Made by a program: the position numbers and the translations under genes
The notes under the pieces: generated by a model
The model's input: the letters and a program-made list of their open reading frames with translations, nothing else
The model's database searches: none
What the model was told of the DNA's origin: nothing
Assembly: GCA_900552755.1 (NCBI GenBank)
Contig: USAY01000071.1
Location: 1-9,486 of the forward strand
Source of the DNA: an uncultured Collinsella sp.
GTDB lineage: Bacteria > Actinomycetota > Coriobacteriia > Coriobacteriales > Coriobacteriaceae
Direction: 5' to 3'
DNA: 9,486 nucleotides
In this document: positions 1 through 5,860 of the stretch, one piece after another
Position numbering within the stretch: the first letter of the stretch is position 1
Layout of the letters: each line of letters begins with the position of its first letter

Positions 1-148
1 CAATAAACATGGTCTTGTCGACCAGCGTGCAGCAACCAAGAGCCTCCGCATAGTCGTGCATGCCAATGGGCAAAGCCGCATCGTCGGCACAGCCGATCAA
101 ACGCACGCCAAAGCCGGCAGTACAACCATTATTTGCCTGTTCAGACAC
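1..148 (-). CDS. AAA-ATPase-like protein, N-terminal part only (runs off the window)
   Basis: Only the first 49 codons are present. The gene starts with GTG at 148-146, preceded by an AGGGGG ribosome binding site at 163-158 (9 nt spacing). TTG at 151-149 is a less likely alternative start. The translated N-terminus contains LPIGMHDYAEALG followed by LVDKTMFI. This matches the opening motif of the AAA-ATPase-like family (Pfam AAA-ATPase_like): a 'lpiGi..F' segment, then a 'VDKT' segment a few residues before the P-loop. Members usually carry a C-terminal PD-(D/E)XK nuclease-like domain and are often multicopy in gut bacteria. Their biological role is poorly defined. The P-loop and nuclease domain lie outside the window, so neither the intactness of the gene nor its function can be judged. 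Family assignment is from motif recognition only. Confidence 0.6.
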   Translation of the reverse strand, partial: MSEQANNGCTAGFGVRLIGCADDAALPIGMHDYAEALGCCTLVDKTMFI

Positions 149-352
149 CAAAACGTTCCCCCTAAATCGCAACACGATACCAATTGTAATGACCGCCTCG
201 CGCGTACCGATGTCGCCGCGCGATCATATCGGGAAACGGTAGCAACAAGAGGCGTGAGGGGGCATAACTAATCGTTGTGCAACAAAATGGGGCCCGATGC
301 AACTGCACCGGCCCCCATTGCGAATCTTTAGTTGTCGGGCAACCGAAAGGGA
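149..352. other. Intergenic region between surface-protein gene and ATPase-like gene
   Basis: This 204-nt gap holds the terminator hairpin at 281-319 and a small GTTG/CAAC hairpin at 331-343. It must also contain the minus-strand promoter and leader of the ATPase-like gene. A TACAAT hexamer on the minus strand (188-183) could be a -10 box, but no convincing -35 element lies upstream of it. No coding sequence is supported here; short plus-strand reading frames lack a ribosome binding site and family similarity. Confidence 0.4.
281..319 (-). terminator. Probable intrinsic terminator of the surface-protein gene
   Basis: A near-perfect inverted repeat spans 286-319: AATGGGGCCCGATGCA, a 2-nt centre, then TGCACCGGCCCCCATT. 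Two positions do not form Watson-Crick pairs. Read on the minus strand, the GC-rich stem is followed by TTTGTT. It lies about 34 nt past the stop codon at 353-355 and before the minus-strand ATPase-like gene, so it fits termination of the surface-protein transcript. The T-tract is short and interrupted, so termination may be partial. Confidence 0.6.
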
Positions 353-2149
353 CTACTCCTCGGAGTCGTTCTGCCCAGCAGCCTTCTTTTGCTGATCGAG
401 CTTATGCTTGCCACTCACAATAGACGTGGCACCCAGCGTGGCCAAGCTTGCACTGGCAAGGCTCGCCATCACAATCAGATCGCCCGTCTTGGGCATATTG
501 CCGCCAGATGACTTGGTTGTGGTGGTCGTCGTGGTCGTAGTGGTCACCGTTTTGGAGTCATTTTGCTCCTGGACCTGGTTGTCAGCACCGCTCTTGTCGT
601 CGTCTTCGGGCTGTTTCTTTTCGCTCTCGGTCTTGCTCTCGTCCTTCTTCTGAGCAGATTTGTCGTCCTTCTCCTTAGAGCTAGAACCCTTATCGGATTC
701 GGTCTTCTCGGAAGCCTTGTCCTTGGAGTCGTCCTTTGAGGCTTCGGCCTTTTCCGTGGAAACCTGATCAGAGTTGTCCTTGTTCTGGGTCGAGCCGTTA
801 TTGACGCCAGCCATCAGCGAAGAGCCCAGCGTAGAACCAAGCTGCACGGAGAAAGAAGGCTTCTTGTCCGTCGAAATAACGGGCGCGTCCGTTGCCGTAT
901 TTGAATCGCCCTTGGAAGCGCCGGAATCAGAAACGGCGTCAGAGTTAGAGTTATTGCTAGAACCAGTATCGGCGGAAGAATCGCTCGAACCAGTGGAAGA
1001 ATTAGAGGAACCAGCGTCGGTCGAACCAGAGGCGGCGCTGTCCGTATTGCCGGTAAAGTTTGAAGACGAATCGCCCGCAGCAGAGCCGTTCGAATCGGAG
1101 CCATTCGAGGTAGAGCCGTCGTTGGTAGTGCCACCAGCAGAGCCATTACCGTCAGCATCGGTCGAGGGCGCATCCATCCTGTCATCGTTGGGATCGTCAC
1201 TCGGGTCGTCATTCGAATCAGGCGTCGGTGCAGGTTCCGGCGCGGGTTCCGGCTGCTCGGGCTGCTCGGGCTTGTTGTCCTTCGCAGCGGCAGCCTCGTC
1301 CTCGGCGATATAGACCAGGCAGTCCTTGAGCTCATTGCGGTAGCGGTTCTTCCAGCCCTCGTGGTACTGGGGCTGGCTTGCATACTTGGTCGCCACGTTA
1401 TTGACCACGCTGTTGGAAAGCGCCGTCACAAACTCGCGGTCGGACATATCGTTGGAAAGATTCGCCCAGCGGAAAAAGTCCCTGCAGCCACCAGTGCCGC
1501 ACATGTTGGTAATGCTCCACACCATGCCCTTCACGCAATCGGCGCGGCCCGAAATATCAATACCCAGGCCGCTCTTGAGCCACGCCTCGGTCACCGCATA
1601 GTACGAGTTGTACGCATACGCATCCTGCAGAGCCGAAAACTCAGCAGGATCGGTGTTATAAGCACCCTGGAAGGCCTCCTGTGCAATACGGCCGAGCTCG
1701 GTAAGCTGGTCGTTCTCGTACATGGCATTGCTCGCGTTGGAAATCTCGCTGCCGCGATCAATCGCATCCTTGAGCATGCCGTACTTGGCAGAATCGTAGT
1801 TGTAAACCTGCTTCATAAACGGAATGAGCGACCAACGACGGTCGAACTGGTAATAGCCCAGCGCGTTATAGCCGTCACCATACGAAAATCCCTGGTTATA
1901 GTTACCATGGCTCTCATATTTGGTGAAGTACTTCATCTCGGGAGTCACGTTGACAAACGAGACACCCTGAACCGACCTCAACACGCCCGAGAAGGACTGT
2001 TGGGTGTAAAGGCCCTTATCGATATCGGTGGCATCCGAGGCAATGCCCGGCGTGGGCTCCTCGGCAGCGGCGGGTGCCGGCGCGGAAACGGCGCCAAACG
2101 AAAGCGCCAGCGTCAGGCCCGCGACAATAGCAGAATGCTTGGGCTGCAT
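353..2149 (-). CDS. Secreted sortase-anchored protein with probable lysozyme-like domain
   Basis: The 598-residue protein has an N-terminal signal peptide with a hydrophobic stretch at residues 7-23 and a likely AAA cleavage site near 27-29. The start ATG (2149) has a GGGAGG site 5 nt upstream. A globular domain follows at about 50-285. Around E79 the pattern KYESHG, then a glycine-rich stretch ending NALGYYQF (95-102), resembles the catalytic Glu and 'G..Q' region of lysozyme/transglycosylase-like folds. Four cysteines could form disulfides. Next come a Pro/Glu linker, a Ser/Asn/Asp/Gly/Thr-rich stalk (about 310-430), a Lys/Asp/Ser/Glu-rich segment and a run of ten Thr. The C-terminus has MPKTG (552-556), a hydrophobic helix and a basic patch: a sortase signal with Met in place of Leu. 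It is therefore probably anchored to the cell wall and may cleave peptidoglycan or a related glycan. Surface location is well supported; the enzymatic activity is inferred from weak motif resemblance. Confidence 0.72.
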   Translation of the reverse strand: MQPKHSAIVAGLTLALSFGAVSAPAPAAAEEPTPGIASDATDIDKGLYTQQSFSGVLRSVQGVSFVNVTPEMKYFTKYESHGNYNQGFSYGDGYNALGYYQFDRRWSLIPFMKQVYNYDSAKYGMLKDAIDRGSEISNASNAMYENDQLTELGRIAQEAFQGAYNTDPAEFSALQDAYAYNSYYAVTEAWLKSGLGIDISGRADCVKGMVWSITNMCGTGGCRDFFRWANLSNDMSDREFVTALSNSVVNNVATKYASQPQYHEGWKNRYRNELKDCLVYIAEDEAAAAKDNKPEQPEQPEPAPEPAPTPDSNDDPSDDPNDDRMDAPSTDADGNGSAGGTTNDGSTSNGSDSNGSAAGDSSSNFTGNTDSAASGSTDAGSSNSSTGSSDSSADTGSSNNSNSDAVSDSGASKGDSNTATDAPVISTDKKPSFSVQLGSTLGSSLMAGVNNGSTQNKDNSDQVSTEKAEASKDDSKDKASEKTESDKGSSSKEKDDKSAQKKDESKTESEKKQPEDDDKSGADNQVQEQNDSKTVTTTTTTTTTTKSSGGNMPKTGDLIVMASLASASLATLGATSIVSGKHKLDQQKKAAGQNDSEE

Positions 2150-2276
2150 AAGATCCTCCCTGCATTGGTGTAGTTAAAGTTCAGTTTGCAAAGATAAAAT
2201 AAGTATTGCAGCTCGCCTGTTGTTACACAACAACCCCTCGGTAAACGGCAACAACCCTCCGCGAAATCTTAAGGAA
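2150..2276. promoter_or_regulatory. Leader/promoter gap upstream of the surface-protein gene
   Basis: The 127-nt gap separates the hepT-like stop from the surface-protein start on the same strand. It contains an inverted repeat GTTGTT-ACAC-AACAAC (2219-2234) and a direct repeat of CAACAACCC (2228-2236 and 2249-2257, period 21), so three related GTTGTT/AACAAC units sit together. On the minus strand a weak promoter is possible: TTGTGT (2229-2224), 17 nt, then AATACT (2206-2201). The hairpin has no T-tract, so it looks more like an operator than a terminator. No terminator is seen for the hepT-like gene, so readthrough into the surface gene is possible. Confidence 0.3.
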
Positions 2277-2278
2277 TT
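2264..2278. repeat. Boundary repeat copy 1 (AAATCTTAAG core), overlapping the hepT-like stop
   Basis: AAATCTTAAGGAATT matches the segment at 3461-3475 (AAATCTTAAGTAATT) in 14 of 15 positions and shares the 10-bp core with 8891-8900. It overlaps the TAA stop of the hepT-like gene (2279-2277). The flank to its left does not match the other two copies. Function unknown. Confidence 0.55.
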
Positions 2279-2696
2279 AGACAAACTGGTCGTCGGGCGC
2301 CATCAGAAGCTCGCCGTATCGCTCCATCAGCCCGTCCCTCAACTGACAGAAAGCGGGGATATAGACGTTCAAGATGCGCTGAATCAAATCTTGAGCGAGC
2401 TTGTTGTCGTAGATATGGACGTTCGTATTGCGGTCTCTGAGCATGTCTAGCCAGGCCGCCTCATCAATAAAGTCGTAGAATCGGTACGACTCCTTCAAGA
2501 TGGCACGAGGAGACCCCGACGCGGCAAGCGTGGCGCCCTCATACTCGAGCAGACGCTTAAGGAGCTTCCAGCTCAGTTCAAATTGAAGATTGAACTTATT
2601 AATCAATCCACTCTGAACAAAATCATTGTTGAGATCCTGATTGGGCGCATCCTCAAGATTCGCCAAGGCGCTAACAAAGTTCTCATATTTTTTCAT
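2277..2696 (-). CDS. hepT: HEPN-domain toxin, HI0074-type nucleotidyltransferase-partner protein (HepT-like)
   Basis: This 139-residue, mostly helical protein matches the HI0074 / 'nucleotidyltransferase substrate binding' family. Visible hallmarks are FELSWKLLKRLL (residues 39-50), SPRAILKE (62-69) and the HEPN nuclease motif R-X4-H-X-Y as R89, H94 and Y96. In characterised MNT-HEPN (type VII) systems the HEPN partner is a toxic RNase that acts on tRNA, and the antitoxin AMPylates the motif tyrosine. Those data come from the related HepT (DUF86) branch, so transfer to this protein is inference. The start ATG at 2696 lies inside the preceding mntA-like gene (14-nt overlap), which implies translational coupling. 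The coding region is locally AT-rich; the 60 bases 2581-2640 contain 18 G/C by hand count. Length and all motif residues look intact. Symbol given by analogy. Confidence 0.85.
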   Translation of the reverse strand: MKKYENFVSALANLEDAPNQDLNNDFVQSGLINKFNLQFELSWKLLKRLLEYEGATLAASGSPRAILKESYRFYDFIDEAAWLDMLRDRNTNVHIYDNKLAQDLIQRILNVYIPAFCQLRDGLMERYGELLMAPDDQFV

Positions 2697-2970
2697 ACAG
2701 AATCACACCATCCCTGGCAATCTCATCGAGCAATTGCTGCGATAGGGACTCGTCGAGATTGACGACATCTACATCTAAAAGAGTATCAAGATGTTCCTCG
2801 ATCAAATATGAGAAACGGCCGAAATCCCGGCAACCTGCTACGGCGATGTCAATATCGCTCTTGGGCAAGTTGTCGCCTCGAGCACGAGAACCAAACAACA
2901 CGACCTTCTCGGCGTCACATTCCCGAGCAAAAACTTCAATTTGCTTATACACCTTGTCGAGAGATGCCAT
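2683..2970 (-). CDS. mntA: Minimal nucleotidyltransferase (MNT) antitoxin, MntA-like
   Basis: This 95-residue protein carries the polymerase-beta nucleotidyltransferase signature G27-S28, ten residues, then D39-I-D41. A candidate third metal-binding Asp (D66 or D68) lies in LLDVDVV. Size and motif fit the MNT family, which pairs with HEPN proteins. In known MntA-HepT systems it neutralises the toxin by transferring AMP to the HEPN motif tyrosine. The start at 2970 is set by an AGGG site that overlaps the rrf2 stop codon. Only 8 nt separate it from the rrf2 gene, so both are likely on one transcript. Its end overlaps the start of the hepT-like gene. The catalytic triad appears intact, so an active transferase is expected. 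The symbol is by analogy; an old HI0073-type name would also fit. Confidence 0.85.
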   Translation of the reverse strand: MASLDKVYKQIEVFARECDAEKVVLFGSRARGDNLPKSDIDIAVAGCRDFGRFSYLIEEHLDTLLDVDVVNLDESLSQQLLDEIARDGVILYEKI

Positions 2971-2978
2971 TTGCAGCC

Positions 2979-3410
2979 CTACAGCTTAATGTCAAAGTTG
3001 ATCTCGGGGACGGCGGCCAGGTCGGCCAACGTCACGCCGTCGACGTACTTTTCGATCACGTCATCCAGACCGCGCCAGAACTTGACGGTCGAGCACAAAT
3101 CGCTACGGGTGCAGCTGTTGTCGATGCCATCGCACGCCACCGGAGCCGTGCTGCCCTCAACGGCACGCAGGATGTCGCCGGCACGCACCTCGGCCGGGTC
3201 CTTGGCCATCATGTAGCCGCCGCCCTTGCCGCGCACGCTCTTAAGCAGGCCCGCCTTCATAAGCGGACGAACCAGCTGCTCCAGATACTTTTGCGAGATA
3301 TGCTCGCGGTCGGCAACCTCGCGCAAGGCAATCTTGCCCTCGGCGTCGCCCAGCGCCGCGATATAGATCATTAACCGGAGGGCATAGCGGCCCTTGGAAG
3401 AAATGAGCAT
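2979..3410 (-). CDS. Rrf2-family Fe-S-type transcriptional regulator (IscR-like), probable regulator of suf
   Basis: The 143-residue protein begins MLISSKGRYALRLM, the classic Rrf2 N-terminus. A winged helix-turn-helix follows (about 28-68), with SQKYLEQL as recognition helix and the glycine-rich wing SVRGKGGGY (58-66). Three cysteines, C93, C100 and C106 (CX6CX5C), match the cluster-ligating region of IscR/NsrR-type members. The residue aligned with the fourth ligand of E. coli IscR (His107) appears to be Val109, so cluster ligation may differ. I chose the ATG at 3410 because GGGAGGG sits 5 nt upstream and homology begins there; a longer frame starting at 3488 would cross the operator region. 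It diverges from the suf operon, which suggests it senses Fe-S status and controls suf and itself. It may share a transcript with the mntA/hepT-like genes. Confidence 0.88.
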   Translation of the reverse strand: MLISSKGRYALRLMIYIAALGDAEGKIALREVADREHISQKYLEQLVRPLMKAGLLKSVRGKGGGYMMAKDPAEVRAGDILRAVEGSTAPVACDGIDNSCTRSDLCSTVKFWRGLDDVIEKYVDGVTLADLAAVPEINFDIKL

Positions 3411-3430
3411 ACCTACCCTCCCATCGCATC

Positions 3431-3505
3431 TGGAACAACATGACCAGGTTTGTTTGTCCCAAATCTTAAGTAATTGGGACAAACACAACAGGTTATTTTG
3501 TCCCA
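3431..3505. promoter_or_regulatory. Phased operator array of TTTGTCCCA / TGGGACAAA half-sites
   Basis: Three exact 9-bp half-sites alternate in orientation: TTTGTCCCA at 3453-3461, TGGGACAAA at 3475-3483 and TTTGTCCCA at 3497-3505. A degenerate fourth (TGGAACAAC, 7 of 9) lies at 3431-3439. Each start is exactly 22 bp from the next, about two helical turns. The first two exact sites extend to 12-bp inverted arms (3451-3462 and 3474-3485). Location between rrf2 and suf makes the Rrf2 protein the likely ligand, but the motif does not match an Rrf2 site I can name. The regulator assignment is inference. Confidence 0.65.
3454..3470 (+). repeat. Boundary repeat copy 2: 17-bp repeat shared with the 3' end of the suf operon
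   Basis: TTGTCCCAAATCTTAAG is identical to 8884-8900. It comprises the left half-site of the operator plus most of its spacer. The extended core at 3461-3475 also matches 2264-2278 in 14 of 15 positions. Confidence 0.7.
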
Positions 3506-3542
3506 GAATTTGAAAAGTCGAGTGGATTAGTCGGGTTTTCCC

Positions 3543-3570
3543 TTGACTAACGCCGAACCCATAGTAACTT
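3543..3570 (+). promoter_or_regulatory. Probable suf operon promoter
   Basis: A good -35 element, TTGACT (3543-3548), is followed after 16 nt by a poor -10, TAACTT (3565-3570). An inverted repeat, TTAGTC (3527-3532), 12 nt, GACTAA (3545-3550), overlaps the -35 and could be a second operator. A weak -10 would suit an activator-dependent or tightly regulated promoter. No transcription start can be seen directly. Confidence 0.4.
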
Positions 3571-3634
3571 TATTCCGAGAAGATTCCTAGGGTTTAGTAC
3601 ACCTATGAGTACACCATACACAGAGAGGGACAGC

Positions 3635-4435
3635 ATGAGCGCAAATCCGCTGCTTTCCATCGAAGGTCTGACCGCCTCCGTGGACGAGAAGACCATCCTC
3701 CACAACGTCAACCTTAACGTCGCCGCCGGCGAGACCCACGTGCTGATGGGACCCAACGGCGCCGGCAAGTCCACCCTCGGCCACCTGGTCATGGGCGACC
3801 CCGTTTACACGGTCAACGACGGCCGCATCGTCTTTGACGGCCAGGACATCACCGAGCTCACCACCGACAAGCGCTCACGCGCCGGCCTGTTCCTGAGCTT
3901 CCAAGCCCCGGTCGAGATCCCTGGCGTGCCGCTGTCGAGCTTTTTGCGCGCCAGCATCGCCGGCCGCCCCGGCCTGGAGATGAAGGGCAAGGAGTTCCGC
4001 CGTCGCGTCAAGGAGCTCGCGGCCGAGCTCAACATGGATACCGCCTATCTCAACCGCGAGCTGGGCGTAGGCTTCTCAGGCGGCGAGAAGAAGAAGGTCG
4101 AGATGCTCCAGCTTCTGCTGCTGCAGCCCAAGCTCGCTATTCTGGACGAGACCGACTCGGGTCTGGACGTCGACGCCCTGTCCACCGTCAGCCACGGCAT
4201 GGACGCCTACCGCAAGAGCTGCGACGGCTCCATGCTCATCATCACGCATAACACGCGCATCCTGGAGCACCTGGATGTCGACCGCGTCCACGTTATGGTC
4301 AAGGGTCACATCGTGCGCGAGGACGACGCCTCGCTCATCCCCTGGATCGACAAGAACGGTTTTGAGACCTTCGAGCGCGAGGCCGCCGAGCAGCGCGCCC
4401 AGGCCGAGGCCGCCGCTACCGAGCAGCAGGCATAA
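3635..4435 (+). CDS. sufC: SufC, ABC-type ATPase of the SufBCD Fe-S assembly complex
   Basis: The 266-residue soluble ATPase powers conformational change in the SufBCD scaffold during Fe-S cluster assembly. All ABC motifs are present: Walker A GPNGAGKST (39-47), Q-loop Q90 in FLSFQAPVEIPGV, signature FSGGEKKK (147-154, the SufC form), Walker B LAILDE (167-172), D-loop SGLD (175-178) and switch H205. I start at the ATG at 3635 because GAGGGA (3625-3630) lies 4 nt upstream and family similarity begins at once. The in-frame ATG at 3605 has no well-placed ribosome binding site. The Ala/Glu/Gln-rich tail after about 250 is slightly longer than usual and probably unstructured. It is the first gene of sufCBDSU; sufB follows after 12 nt. 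Confidence 0.97.
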   Translation: MSANPLLSIEGLTASVDEKTILHNVNLNVAAGETHVLMGPNGAGKSTLGHLVMGDPVYTVNDGRIVFDGQDITELTTDKRSRAGLFLSFQAPVEIPGVPLSSFLRASIAGRPGLEMKGKEFRRRVKELAAELNMDTAYLNRELGVGFSGGEKKKVEMLQLLLLQPKLAILDETDSGLDVDALSTVSHGMDAYRKSCDGSMLIITHNTRILEHLDVDRVHVMVKGHIVREDDASLIPWIDKNGFETFEREAAEQRAQAEAAATEQQA

Positions 4436-4447
4436 AGGGGCGACGCA

Positions 4448-5860
4448 ATGACCAAGAACCGCACCGAGGTCGCGGACATCGACCGCAGCCTCTACGACTT
4501 CACCTATGGCGAGGAGGGATTCGAGCGCCTCGACGCCGGCATCACGCCCGACATCGTGCGCGAGATCAGCGCCAAGAAGGACGAGCCGCAGTGGATGTTC
4601 GACCTGCGCTTAAAGTCCCTCGAGATCTTCAACCGTTTTCCCGACCCGACGTGGGGCCCCTCCATCGAGGGCCTGGACATGGACAACATCGTCACCTACG
4701 TCAAGCCCAACACCGAACAAAAGCACGACTGGGAGTCGGTGCCCGACGACATCAAGAATACCTTTGAGCGCCTGGGCATCCCCGAGGCCGAGCGCAGCTA
4801 CCTGGCGGGCGTCGGCGCGCAGTACGACTCCGAGCTCGTCTACCACAACATGCAGGACACGGCGTCCAAGATGGGCATCGTCTACTCCGGTATTGAGGAA
4901 GCCCTGCATGACCCGCAGTGGGAGCCGCTCATCCACGAGAAGTTTATGACGCTCATCCCGCCCACCGACCACAAGTTTGCGGCCCTGCACGGCGCCGTGT
5001 GGTCGGGCGGCTCGTTTGTCTACGTGCCCAAGGGCACCAAGCTCGATTTTCCGCTGCAGAGCTACTTCCGCCTCAACGCCAAGGGCGCCGGTCAGTTTGA
5101 GCACACGCTCATCATCGTCGAGGACGATGCCGACCTGCACTTTATCGAGGGTTGCTCCGCGCCCAAGTACAACGTGGCCAACCTCCACGCCGGCGCTGTG
5201 GAGCTTTTTGTGGGCAAACGCGCACACCTGCGCTACTCGACCATCGAGAACTGGTCCAAGAACATGTACAACCTCAACACCAAGCGTGCGCGCGTGGACG
5301 AGGACGGCGACATCGAGTGGATCAGTGGCTCCTTCGGCAGCCACGTGGGCTACCTCTACCCCATGAGCGTGCTCAACGGCCGCCGCGCCCGGTCGAGCTT
5401 TACCGGCATCACCTTTGCCGGCGCCGGTCAGAACCTCGATACCGGCTGCAAGGTCGTGCTCAACGCACCCGATACCTCGGCAACCGTCGAGACCAAGGGC
5501 ATCTCTAAGAGCGGCGGTATCCAGACCTTCCGCAGCTCTATCGTTGCCACGCCCAAGGCCGAGGGCTCCAAGGCAACCGTGAGCTGTCAGTCGCTGATGC
5601 TCGACGACCAAAGCCGCTCCGACACTATTCCGGCCATGGACATCCGCGCCAAGAACGTCGACATCGGCCACGAGGCCACCATCGGCCGCATCGGCGACGA
5701 TAAGGTGTTCTACCTGATGAGCCGCGGTATCTCGGAGGAAGAAGCCCGTACCATGATCGTCAACGGCTTTGCCAACCCGGTCTCCAAGGAGCTGCCGCTG
5801 GAGTACGCCGTCGAGATGAACAACCTGATCAAGCTCGAGATGGAAGGAGCGATCGGATAA
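4448..5860 (+). CDS. sufB: SufB, Fe-S cluster scaffold subunit
   Basis: The 470-residue SufB is the scaffold subunit of SufBC2D on which the nascent cluster is built from sulfur delivered by SufS-SufU. Length is typical. The C-terminal region is diagnostic: VSCQSLMLDD with C380, aligned with the conserved cysteine (E. coli Cys405) implicated in sulfur acceptance and cluster formation, then VDIGHEATIGRIG with E409. The ending RGISEEEARTMIVNGF plus LPLEYAVEMN is the standard family terminus. The beta-helix core (about 160-370) is rich in conserved Gly/Asn segments. Start ATG 4448 has an AAAGGGG site 7 nt upstream. Its stop TAA overlaps the sufD start (TAATG), consistent with coupled, balanced synthesis of the complex subunits. 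No damage is visible. Confidence 0.98.
   Translation: MTKNRTEVADIDRSLYDFTYGEEGFERLDAGITPDIVREISAKKDEPQWMFDLRLKSLEIFNRFPDPTWGPSIEGLDMDNIVTYVKPNTEQKHDWESVPDDIKNTFERLGIPEAERSYLAGVGAQYDSELVYHNMQDTASKMGIVYSGIEEALHDPQWEPLIHEKFMTLIPPTDHKFAALHGAVWSGGSFVYVPKGTKLDFPLQSYFRLNAKGAGQFEHTLIIVEDDADLHFIEGCSAPKYNVANLHAGAVELFVGKRAHLRYSTIENWSKNMYNLNTKRARVDEDGDIEWISGSFGSHVGYLYPMSVLNGRRARSSFTGITFAGAGQNLDTGCKVVLNAPDTSATVETKGISKSGGIQTFRSSIVATPKAEGSKATVSCQSLMLDDQSRSDTIPAMDIRAKNVDIGHEATIGRIGDDKVFYLMSRGISEEEARTMIVNGFANPVSKELPLEYAVEMNNLIKLEMEGAIG

Larger units (their letters stand above)
3411..3634. promoter_or_regulatory. Divergent rrf2-suf control region
   Basis: This 224-nt gap holds both divergent promoters. The half-site array (3431-3505) lies on the rrf2 side and the suf promoter elements (about 3543-3570) on the suf side. 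For rrf2 a weak minus-strand promoter can be drawn: CTGTTG (3491-3486), 17 nt, TAAGAT (3468-3463). Its -10 would fall inside the 3451-3485 inverted repeat, which would suit autoregulation. The suf leader after 3570 is about 60 nt and shows no obvious riboswitch or terminator. Confidence 0.5.

Noticed and set aside
56..271. Two overlapping short plus-strand frames at the left edge
   Set aside because: Part of the stretch is antisense to the AAA-ATPase-like N-terminus, which is supported by motifs and a ribosome binding site; the plus frames have neither.
500..545. Repetitive GGT/CGT tract that could look like a microsatellite
   Set aside because: It encodes ten threonines with mixed ACN codons, so it is a protein low-complexity run, not a simple DNA repeat prone to slippage.
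774..2173. Plus-strand open frames opposite the surface-protein gene (774-1313 and 1361-2173)
   Set aside because: The first is the complement of the Ser/Asp/Gly-rich stalk and the second the complement of the globular domain; neither has a ribosome binding site or recognisable motif.
3451..3485. The 12-bp inverted repeat as a transcription terminator
   Set aside because: No T-tract follows the stem on either strand and it lies between divergent genes, so an operator is far more plausible.
3411..3488. N-terminal extension of the Rrf2 protein starting at 3488
   Set aside because: It would translate across the 35-bp operator repeat; the ATG at 3410 has a strong GGGAGGG site and gives the canonical Rrf2 N-terminus.
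3605..3634. Earlier ATG for sufC at 3605
   Set aside because: It lacks a well-placed ribosome binding site and adds ten residues without family similarity; the ATG at 3635 has GAGGGA at proper spacing.
4610..5671. Long minus-strand open frame (353 codons) opposite sufB
   Set aside because: It lies wholly antisense to a well-conserved sufB, has no family-like motifs, and is of the Val/Leu/Gly/Asp-rich kind produced opposite GC-rich genes.
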